Below, one piece after another: positions 1 through 5,775 of a stretch of DNA of 5,775 bases; within the stretch, counting starts at the first letter, position 1, and each line of letters begins with the position of its first letter. The notes beneath the pieces were generated by a model. It did no database searches. It was not told where the DNA came from and saw only the letters and a program-made list of their open reading frames with translations. Made by a program: the position numbers and the translations under genes. The DNA is taken from contig DDCS01000173.1 in assembly GCA_002335345.1 (NCBI GenBank), positions 1 to 5,775 of the forward strand, given 5' to 3'. Origin of the DNA: Flavobacteriaceae bacterium UBA2000 (GTDB lineage Bacteria > Bacteroidota > Bacteroidia > Flavobacteriales > Flavobacteriaceae).

Positions 1-525
1 AATAATTTCGAGTAATTTGAGATAACGCGGGGGGTTGAAAAAATGTGTTCCACAAAAGTGCTTTTGAAAATCTTCGCTGCGTCCCTGAGCCATATCCGCA
101 ATAGGAATACCAGAGGTGTTACTGCTAATCAATGAGCCAGGTGTTCTGTATTTTTCGATGCGTTCAAAAACCTGTTGTTTAATATCGAGCCGTTCTACGA
201 CCACTTCAATTATCCAATCGGCATCTTTTATTTTGGGGAGATCACTATCGAGATTTCCCAAAGCAACCCGTTTTGCAAAGCTCGGATGGTATAGGGGGCT
301 CGGCTTAGATTTTTTTGCGTTTTCAAACGAATGTTTAACGATCCTATTTTTGACTAATGGATGCTCTAAAGTCAATCCCTTGGCCTTTTCTTCATCATTT
401 AAGGCTTTGGGGCTTATATCCAATAAAAGTACCTCGAGTCCAATATTGGCCAGATGACAGGCAATACCACTACCCATTATGCCGGAACCGATGACGGCGA
501 CTTTTTTGATTGTTCTTTTTGACAT
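1..525 (-). CDS. fadN: FadN-type 3-hydroxyacyl-CoA dehydrogenase, N-terminal 175 residues (3' end beyond the window)
   Basis: The frame is open from an ATG at 525 to the left edge, giving 175 residues. The protein begins with an NAD-binding Rossmann fold: GSGIMGSGIA, with the GxGxxG glycines at 13, 15 and 18, and the acidic end of beta-2 at D36. Next come the EVVVE segment (107-111), SSNTSG (134-139) and GTHFFNP (159-165). H161 and E173 are 12 residues apart, the spacing of the catalytic His-Glu pair in this family. The enzyme oxidises L-3-hydroxyacyl-CoA to 3-ketoacyl-CoA with NAD+ in beta-oxidation. The stretch at about 47-82 resembles Bacillus FadN rather than short monofunctional dehydrogenases. 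FadN proteins are near 790 residues and carry a C-terminal enoyl-CoA hydratase domain, so one is expected outside the window but is not seen. The start lies one base after the marR stop and has no clear Shine-Dalgarno sequence, which suggests translational coupling. The dehydrogenase call is firm; the FadN subtype is inferred from the N-terminus. Confidence 0.93.
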   Translation of the reverse strand, partial: MSKRTIKKVAVIGSGIMGSGIACHLANIGLEVLLLDISPKALNDEEKAKGLTLEHPLVKNRIVKHSFENAKKSKPSPLYHPSFAKRVALGNLDSDLPKIKDADWIIEVVVERLDIKQQVFERIEKYRTPGSLISSNTSGIPIADMAQGRSEDFQKHFCGTHFFNPPRYLKLLEII

Positions 526-526
526 A

Positions 527-976
527 TTAAACCGTTTTATTGCGACTGAATGAATTATTGTTTTGCGCTAAATCCATTATTGATTCAGCAACTTTTGAGA
601 AAATTTTTAAATCGGCTTCGCTAATTTTCTGACGAACCATTTGATCAAATCCTAAAACAATATCTTTCGAATATTCTCTCATTTCTTGTCCAAATTCGGT
701 TAAACAAATAAGGACACTTCGTCCATCTTCAGGGTGGGGTTTACGCATGATTAGACCACGCTCTTCCATGGACTTAAGGATCCTTGATAAGCTGGTGGCC
801 TCCATCCCCATTTTAGGGCCCAATGCCGTAGAAGGAGACCCTTGTTCAGGATCAATACTAATGAGTGTAAAACCGGTAGCCATGGTGCTGTCTAGCTTTA
901 GGGCTTCTTCCTGGTACATTTTTGACACGGCCATCCAAACACTGCGAAGGATATGGTCGATGGTTTTGTGTTTCAT
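527..976 (-). CDS. MarR-family winged-helix transcriptional regulator
   Basis: This is a complete 149-residue protein, the usual MarR length. The core reads as a winged helix: the segment around GSPSTALGPKMGM (46-58) leads into a recognition helix, about EATSLSRILKSMEERG (59-74). The beta-wing (about 78-92) holds the PEDGRS signature with D84 and R86. Helices at the two ends (about 5-27 and 98-138) are the normal dimerisation surface. MarR proteins act as dimers on short palindromes, often in their own promoter, and release DNA when a ligand binds. A 22-bp near-palindrome lies 17 bases upstream of the start. The gene is followed after one base by the beta-oxidation dehydrogenase and preceded by an acyl-CoA ligase, so a fatty acid or acyl-CoA ligand is a reasonable inference, though nothing in the sequence proves it. 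The ATG at 976 is chosen because the N-terminus MKHKTIDHIL resembles flavobacterial homologues. Its ribosome site is weak: AGGA lies only one base from the ATG. Confidence 0.93.
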   Translation of the reverse strand: MKHKTIDHILRSVWMAVSKMYQEEALKLDSTMATGFTLISIDPEQGSPSTALGPKMGMEATSLSRILKSMEERGLIMRKPHPEDGRSVLICLTEFGQEMREYSKDIVLGFDQMVRQKISEADLKIFSKVAESIMDLAQNNNSFSRNKTV

Positions 977-993
977 GTCCTAAAGGTAATCAA

Positions 994-1015
994 TTTACTA
1001 TGCATGCATAATAAA
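994..1015. promoter_or_regulatory. Near-perfect 22-bp palindrome upstream of marR, candidate MarR operator
   Basis: The 12-bp core TATGCATGCATA (999-1010) is a perfect palindrome. The symmetry continues with TTTA (994-997) against TAAA (1012-1015), broken only by the mismatched pair 998/1011. Its inner edge is 17 bases from the marR start, between that start and the upstream terminator, where the promoter of marR-fadN must lie. Size, symmetry and position fit an autoregulatory MarR site. Binding itself is inferred. AT-rich palindromes can arise by chance, but a 20-of-22 match centred on ATGCATGCAT in an 81-base gap is notable. Confidence 0.5.
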
Positions 1016-1021
1016 ATTAAC

Positions 1022-1051
1022 AAAAAAATCCCCAATCTCTAAGACAGGGGA
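1022..1051 (-). terminator. Rho-independent terminator after the acyl-CoA ligase gene
   Basis: Read on the minus strand, a TCCCC arm (1051-1047) pairs with GGGGA (1033-1029). After one T-T mismatch and a G-T wobble, the inner TCT (1044-1042) pairs with AGA (1038-1036) around a three-base loop, TAG. The stem is followed at once by seven T residues (1028-1022). It begins six bases after the ligase stop codon. This is a standard intrinsic terminator. It means marR-fadN needs its own promoter in the remaining 45 bases or so. Confidence 0.85.
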
Positions 1052-1057
1052 GTTTAT

Positions 1058-2833
1058 TTATTCGGCGTATATTTTTTCTATCAATTCTTGATAATGCGCT
1101 TTGATTACTTTTCGCTTCATTTTCATGGTAGGGGTAAGCAGCCCCAACTCGATACTCCAGACCTCAGGCGTCAATTCAAATTTTTTGATCTGTTCCCATT
1201 TACCGAACTTGGTATTAAACAAATCAATTTCTTTTTGAATGCGGGCAATCACCTTTGGATGTTGGCTCAGGGCATTAAGATCAGTGGGTAAACTCAACCC
1301 TTTATTTTTGCCCCATTCAGCTATAAACTCCCAATTTGGCTGAATTAATGCAGCGGGCATCTTTTGATTTTCTCCGATAACCATTAATTGCTCAATAAAA
1401 CGAGATTGTTTCAAAGCATTTTCTAAAACTTGAGGCGCAATGTATTTACCACCACTGGTTTTAAACATCTCTTTCTTGCGATCAGTAATGCGCAAGAAAC
1501 CATCTTTGTCCACCTCTCCAATATCACCCGTATGGAAATAACCGTTTTTAATCACTTCGGCAGTGAGTTCGGGATCTTTATAGTAGCCCATCATGATTTG
1601 GGGTCCTTTTACCAGTATTTCGCCATCCTCGGCGATTTTAATTTCAGTATCGGCGATGGGTTTACCGACAGTGGCAATTCTAAAATTCCCTTCGCGAAAG
1701 TCGTTTACAGTCACTACGGGCGACGTTTCGGTGAGCCCATAACCTTCCATAATTGGGATGCCGGCCGCGTTGAAAACCCGCGCTAAACGAGGCTGTAATG
1801 CCGCACTACCCGAGGCAACTGCACGAAGTTTCCCCCCAAGGGCTTCTTGCCATTTCTTGAAGATTAAGGCCCGTGCTATCTTGAGTTGAAATTCATACCA
1901 CCAACCATTTTGGCCATAAGGCTCGTAGACTAACCCTAAATTAACGGCCCAGAAAAATAATGCTTTTTTGATCCCAGTAAGGGCCGCTCCTTTGGCATAT
2001 ATTTTATCGTAGACCTTTTCTAAAAGTCTCGGTACCGCCGTCATGACATCTGGATGTATTTCTTGTAGATTTTCACTAATGGTCTCAAGGGATTCAGCAA
2101 AATAGACCTCGACACCACAGTATTGATACATATAGGAAAGCATGCGCTCATAAATGTGACAAATGGGCAAAAAGCTCAAGGCCTTTGATTTACCCATTTC
2201 AATAGGCAACCGATCGGCACTGCGGCGAATGTTTGCCGAGATATTTTGATGACTGAGCATGACCCCTTTTGGTTTTCCGGTCGTCCCAGAGGTGTAGATT
2301 ATCGTGGCCAGATCATCTTCTTGAACTTCATTTTTACGGGCATCAACCTCTTGCTGATTGCTTTGGTCTGCCCCAAGTTCTAACACTTCGCTCCAGTGCG
2401 CACAGTCACTCAATTGATCAAAACTGTAGACGTGTTTTAATGAGGGCACCTGGTCCTTTATCTGCGCAATTTTAGCGTAAACATCGGCACATGAAACAAA
2501 ACATATGACTGATTCACTGTGATGAAGAATATATTGATAATCTTCTTTCGAACTCGTCGGATAAATTGGGACATCTTGGGCCCCAATTTGTAATGCACCA
2601 AAATCACAGATATTCCATTCACTGCGATTTGTCGTGGAAATAAGGGCAATTTTGTCGTTTGAATTTATACCAAGACGCAAGAGTCCGCGGCTTATTGCAT
2701 TTCCTTGATCAAGGAATTCTTCACTGGATACAGAGATCCAAGAACCATTGCGTTTGTCTGCAAACGCAGTGGTTAAATTATAGCGCTCTTTTTGGTAATA
2801 GGCAAAGTCAAAAAGTCTGGTCGGCTGAATCAT
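1058..2833 (-). CDS. Long-chain fatty acid--CoA ligase (AMP-forming acyl-CoA synthetase)
   Basis: This is a complete 591-residue member of the ANL adenylate-forming superfamily, probably cytoplasmic or membrane-associated; no signal peptide is seen. It converts a fatty acid, ATP and CoA to acyl-CoA, AMP and PPi, the entry step to beta-oxidation and lipid use. Motifs appear in order: phosphate-binding YTSGTTGKPKG (180-190), substrate-pocket region FLPICHIYER (221-230), YGLTET (365-370), YFHTGDIG (432-439) with the ribose-binding Asp at 437, and hinge ITDRKKEMFKTSGGKYI (449-465). The C-terminal TPTMKMKR (567-574) probably supplies the catalytic Lys at 571. The length matches the long-chain ligases of Bacteroidota, which resemble eukaryotic ACSL/ACSBG proteins more than E. 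coli FadD. Chain length is inferred from family resemblance. A strong AAGGAG four bases before the ATG fixes the start. A terminator follows the gene; the beta-oxidation genes marR-fadN lie downstream and purL 79 bases upstream. Confidence 0.95.
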   Translation of the reverse strand: MIQPTRLFDFAYYQKERYNLTTAFADKRNGSWISVSSEEFLDQGNAISRGLLRLGINSNDKIALISTTNRSEWNICDFGALQIGAQDVPIYPTSSKEDYQYILHHSESVICFVSCADVYAKIAQIKDQVPSLKHVYSFDQLSDCAHWSEVLELGADQSNQQEVDARKNEVQEDDLATIIYTSGTTGKPKGVMLSHQNISANIRRSADRLPIEMGKSKALSFLPICHIYERMLSYMYQYCGVEVYFAESLETISENLQEIHPDVMTAVPRLLEKVYDKIYAKGAALTGIKKALFFWAVNLGLVYEPYGQNGWWYEFQLKIARALIFKKWQEALGGKLRAVASGSAALQPRLARVFNAAGIPIMEGYGLTETSPVVTVNDFREGNFRIATVGKPIADTEIKIAEDGEILVKGPQIMMGYYKDPELTAEVIKNGYFHTGDIGEVDKDGFLRITDRKKEMFKTSGGKYIAPQVLENALKQSRFIEQLMVIGENQKMPAALIQPNWEFIAEWGKNKGLSLPTDLNALSQHPKVIARIQKEIDLFNTKFGKWEQIKKFELTPEVWSIELGLLTPTMKMKRKVIKAHYQELIEKIYAE

Positions 2834-2837
2834 ATCT

Positions 2838-2843
2838 CTCCTT
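2838..2843 (-). promoter_or_regulatory. Strong Shine-Dalgarno sequence of the acyl-CoA ligase gene
   Basis: The minus strand reads AAGGAG followed by AGAT and then the ATG at 2833, a spacing of four bases. It supports that start. It stands out because neither marR nor fadN has a comparable site, and Bacteroidota genes often lack one. Confidence 0.75.
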
Positions 2844-2858
2844 CGTTAATTGTTACTG

Positions 2859-2887
2859 CAAAATAGGAAATAATTTTGTGAAGACAA
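2859..2887 (-). promoter_or_regulatory. Weak candidate promoter for the acyl-CoA ligase gene
   Basis: On the minus strand, TTG (2887-2885) is followed after 19 bases by TATTTTG (2865-2859). This approaches the Bacteroidota pattern of an upstream TTG/TTTG box and a TAnnTTTG box, but the second box is one base short. CAAAAT (2859-2864) and ATTTTG (2873-2878) also form a 6-bp inverted repeat with an 8-base spacer, overlapping the second box. The gap of 79 bases after purL contains no convincing terminator, so readthrough from purL is also possible. The motif match is weak. Confidence 0.3.
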
Positions 2888-2912
2888 TCAACGAGGCACT
2901 CTGGCGAAAAAC

Positions 2913-5775
2913 TTATCTGTTTTCAAGCCATTTTCTTGCATTGACAAAGGCTTCAAGCCATGGGGATACTTCATCGGCGCGCTGCTCTGGATAATTCGCC
3001 CAGTTCCACTGAAAAATAGAGCGCTCAATATGAGGCATGGTCACCAAATGACGTCCAGTGGGGTCACACATCATGGCTGTATTATAATCACTGCCATTAG
3101 GATTTGCTGGATATTCATTATAACCGTATTTGGCCACAATTTCGTATTGATCTTCGGACATGGGTAGATTAAAGCGCCCTTCCCCATGTGAAATCCAAAC
3201 CCCTAGGGTAGTGCCCTCAAGACTAGAGAGCATTACACTTTTGTTTTGTTGAATGGTAACACTAGTGAAGTTACTTTCGTGTTTTTTGGACCTATTGTGA
3301 CGCATTTTTGCCAATTGATCATGCTCCGGATTGATCAAATCAAGTTCCAAAAACAACTGACATCCATTACAAATCCCCACAGAAAGCGTGTCCTCTCTTT
3401 GGAAAAAGTTATCCAAGGCTTGTTTTGCTTTTTCGTTATAACGGAAGGCACCGGCCCAACCTTTTGCTGAACCCAGGACATCGGAATTGGAAAATCCGCC
3501 TACTGCGCCGATGAATTGTACCTCTTCGAGTGTTTCACGGCCTGAAATAAGGTCAGTCATATGAATATCTTTGACCTTAAATCCTGCGAGGTATAGGGCA
3601 TGTGCCATTTCACGCTCGCTATTGCTTCCTTTTTCGCGGATAATGGCCGCCGTAATTTGGCGTTTTTCCTCAGGCCATTGGGCCGATTCTGGAAGTTTTC
3701 CGGTAAACTCAGCGGGGAAATTAAAGACCAGTGGTTGATTTTTGAAATTTTCAAAACGCTTTTGAGCCAAAGGAGCCGCCGTTTGTTGCTGGTCCATGAG
3801 GTAAGACGTATGAAACCAAATATCTCTGTAATGTGCGATATCGAAATTGATCTTTTGACCGCGATAATTTAATTCGAGATTTTTTCCGGCAACGACCGAG
3901 CCAAGATTAACCGCTTGGATCCCTCGCTTTTCAAGCAAAGACAGCGCTTCTTGCTGGTCCCTGACTTGAATGACAATCCCGACGTTTTCAGCAAAAAGGA
4001 GAGTACTTAAGTCGCTCTCTTGGGTCAGGGCATCCATGTTCAGTTGAGCGCCTATATTGACCCCGCTAAAACACATCTCCAGTAAAGTGGTAATCAACCC
4101 CCCAGAGCCAACATCATGCCCTGCCGCGATTAAACCCTGTCCAATTAATTCTTGGACCGCATTAAAGGCTTGAGCCAAATATTGCGCATCCCGCACATCC
4201 GGTGCTTTATCCCCAATTTTATTTTTTGTTTGGGCCCAAGAAGAACCGCCCAAGCAAGGCGCCATACCGCTTAAATTTATATAAAAAACGGAACCTTCAC
4301 CCAGTTTAAAGTTTGGTTCAACGACGGCACTAATGTCGTGGCAATGTCCGGCTGCCGAGACAATAACAGTCCCCGGCGACTTAACGTCTCGATTGGGATA
4401 TTTTTGCTTCATCGAGAGCGAATCTTTTCCAGTAGGGATGTTAATGCCTAAATCAAGGGCAAAATCACTAATGCCTTTCACAGCTTGATACAGACGTGCA
4501 TTTTCTCCGGCATTGTTTGCAGGCCACATCCAGTTGGCGGACAAGGATACGCTTTTTAGGCCATTGGAAAGCGGGGCCCATACGAGGTTTGTAAGTGCTT
4601 CTGCCACAGCGTTACGGGATCCCGCCACGGGATCGATTAAGGCCGCTACGGGGCTATGTCCCAAAGAAGTAGCGATCCCGTGCGTCCCTTCAAAATCCAG
4701 GGCCATCACCCCGCAATTATTCAGCGGTAATTGCAAGGCACCAGTACATTGCTGTTTGGCGACCAGACCACCGACACATCGGTCCACCTTATTGGTTAGC
4801 CAATCCTTGCACCCCACGGCTTCGAGACTGAGCACTGCAGCTAAATCACTGTGAATTTCATGATCACTCCCTTGAACCGCGTTAAATGAAACTTTTTGAG
4901 TTTGGTCGGTAAGCACAGTCTTGGGAGAACTACCAAACATATCGGCGAGGTCAAAGTTCATGGGTAGCGCCCCTGTCTGTTCACTTTTTATAACAAATTT
5001 ATGGTCACTGGTCACTTCACCCACATCGTAAAGCGGTGCCCGCTCGCGCTGGGCAATTTTTTGAAGCAGTGGTAAATCTTTTGGGGCGATAACCAGACCC
5101 ATACGCTCTTGAGATTCGTTGCCAATGATTTCTTTGGCTGAGAGGGTAGGATCACCGACAGGAAGTTTATCCAAATTGATCTGTCCTCCAGTTTCCTCAA
5201 TGAGTTCACTGAGACAGTTTAAATGCCCTCCGGCGCCATGATCGTGAATAGAAACGATCGGGTTTTGATCACGCTCAACCAAAGCACGTATTGCATTGGC
5301 TGTTCTTTTTTGCATTTCAGGATTTGATCGTTGAATAGCATTGAGTTCAATGCCACTGCTAAATGCTCCTGTATCAGCACTTGAAACCGCAGCACCGCCC
5401 ATTCCAATGCGGTAATTATCTCCGCCCATGACCACAATTCGGTCTCCAGCTTGTGGTTTGTCCTTTTGGGCTAATTGCTGTTTGCCGTAACCAATCCCAC
5501 CGGCGAGCATGATGACTTTATCAAAGCCTAAAATCTCTTCTTGTTCTTGGTGCTCAAAAGTCAAAATTGATCCACTAATAAGGGGTTGACCAAATTTATT
5601 ACCAAAGTCAGAGGCCCCATTACTTGCCTTAATCAAAATATCAAGGGGTGTTTGGTATAACCAATCTCTTTGTTTCATGGTTTGTTCCCAGGGGCGATTT
5701 TTTTCTAACCTGGAGTAGGATGTCATGTAAACTGCGGTGCCAGCCAGGGGCAGTGATCCTTTTCCTCCAGCCAAT
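2913..5775 (-). CDS. purL: Phosphoribosylformylglycinamidine synthase, large single-chain type (N-terminus beyond the window)
   Basis: This enzyme converts FGAR, glutamine and ATP to FGAM, glutamate, ADP and phosphate, the fourth step of purine synthesis, in the cytoplasm. The frame is open from the right edge to a TAA at 2915-2913. It gives about 953 residues (numbered here from the codon at 5774). Full Bacteroidota PurL proteins are near 1,220, so roughly 270 N-terminal residues (PurS-like and linker parts and the start of the first synthase half) are missing. The two synthase halves show LAGGIGYG (90-97), HDHGAGGHLN (177-186), GNESQERMG (218-226), PTGKDSLSMK (447-456) and GHDVGSGGL (552-560). 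A fused class I glutamine amidotransferase follows from about 706, with the nucleophile C802 in GICNGCQ and the His/Glu pair H915/E917 in MPHIER. All expected catalytic residues of the visible part are present. The TTG at the first visible codon is internal, not a start. The gene is upstream of, and probably unrelated to, the fatty-acid locus. Confidence 0.97.
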   Translation of the reverse strand, partial: LAGGKGSLPLAGTAVYMTSYSRLEKNRPWEQTMKQRDWLYQTPLDILIKASNGASDFGNKFGQPLISGSILTFEHQEQEEILGFDKVIMLAGGIGYGKQQLAQKDKPQAGDRIVVMGGDNYRIGMGGAAVSSADTGAFSSGIELNAIQRSNPEMQKRTANAIRALVERDQNPIVSIHDHGAGGHLNCLSELIEETGGQINLDKLPVGDPTLSAKEIIGNESQERMGLVIAPKDLPLLQKIAQRERAPLYDVGEVTSDHKFVIKSEQTGALPMNFDLADMFGSSPKTVLTDQTQKVSFNAVQGSDHEIHSDLAAVLSLEAVGCKDWLTNKVDRCVGGLVAKQQCTGALQLPLNNCGVMALDFEGTHGIATSLGHSPVAALIDPVAGSRNAVAEALTNLVWAPLSNGLKSVSLSANWMWPANNAGENARLYQAVKGISDFALDLGINIPTGKDSLSMKQKYPNRDVKSPGTVIVSAAGHCHDISAVVEPNFKLGEGSVFYINLSGMAPCLGGSSWAQTKNKIGDKAPDVRDAQYLAQAFNAVQELIGQGLIAAGHDVGSGGLITTLLEMCFSGVNIGAQLNMDALTQESDLSTLLFAENVGIVIQVRDQQEALSLLEKRGIQAVNLGSVVAGKNLELNYRGQKINFDIAHYRDIWFHTSYLMDQQQTAAPLAQKRFENFKNQPLVFNFPAEFTGKLPESAQWPEEKRQITAAIIREKGSNSEREMAHALYLAGFKVKDIHMTDLISGRETLEEVQFIGAVGGFSNSDVLGSAKGWAGAFRYNEKAKQALDNFFQREDTLSVGICNGCQLFLELDLINPEHDQLAKMRHNRSKKHESNFTSVTIQQNKSVMLSSLEGTTLGVWISHGEGRFNLPMSEDQYEIVAKYGYNEYPANPNGSDYNTAMMCDPTGRHLVTMPHIERSIFQWNWANYPEQRADEVSPWLEAFVNARKWLENR

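Noticed and set aside
116..457. 113-codon plus-strand reading frame
   Set aside because: It lies wholly antisense to the dehydrogenase, whose minus-strand frame carries all the family motifs; its translation resembles no family I know.
1..525. Possible truncated or broken dehydrogenase gene
   Set aside because: The frame is intact to the window edge and includes the catalytic His-Glu pair, so the shortness comes from the window boundary.
1430..1786. 118-codon plus-strand reading frame
   Set aside because: It is antisense to the central and C-terminal motifs of the acyl-CoA ligase and is a shadow of that coding sequence.
4610..4635. Short direct repeat ACGGGATC, two copies
   Set aside because: It falls in the conserved PurL segment DPVAGSRN and is explained by the codons; there is no further copy or array.
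4513..4854. 113-codon plus-strand reading frame inside purL
   Set aside because: It is antisense to conserved PurL sequence, with no ribosome site or recognisable domain.
5774..5775. TTG near the right edge as a possible start of purL
   Set aside because: The residues there match the middle of the first synthase half of PurL, and about 270 residues of the family lie upstream. The gene simply runs off the window.

Overview
The window reads almost entirely on the minus strand and holds four protein genes of a free-living bacterium, very probably a member of the Bacteroidota (Flavobacteriia-like). The assignment rests on remembered family resemblance, not a search. The PurL is the long single-chain type with Bacteroidota-style wording (for example MPHIERS around the catalytic His/Glu). 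The acyl-CoA ligase and the MarR regulator resemble flavobacterial homologues over their whole lengths. The base composition looks moderately AT-rich.

Layout in the direction of transcription (right to left): (1) 5775-2913, purL, phosphoribosylformylglycinamidine synthase, with its N-terminal part beyond the right edge. (2) A 79-base gap with a weak candidate promoter and a strong Shine-Dalgarno sequence. (3) 2833-1058, a complete long-chain fatty acid--CoA ligase. (4) An 81-base gap with a well-formed intrinsic terminator followed by a near-perfect palindrome that could be an operator. (5) 976-527, a complete MarR-family regulator. (6) 525-1, the first 175 residues of a FadN-type 3-hydroxyacyl-CoA dehydrogenase, starting one base after the marR stop and running off the left edge.

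The three left-hand genes make a fatty-acid degradation locus. The ligase activates fatty acids to acyl-CoA. The FadN-type enzyme carries out later beta-oxidation steps. The MarR protein, cotranscribed with the dehydrogenase, is the likely local regulator. The terminator implies that the ligase and the marR-fadN unit are transcribed separately. purL belongs to purine synthesis and is probably only a neighbour, although no convincing terminator separates it from the ligase gene.

I found no mobile element, CRISPR array, RNA gene or unfamiliar gene system. This is an ordinary housekeeping/catabolic region. Its most interesting part is the short regulatory gap upstream of marR.
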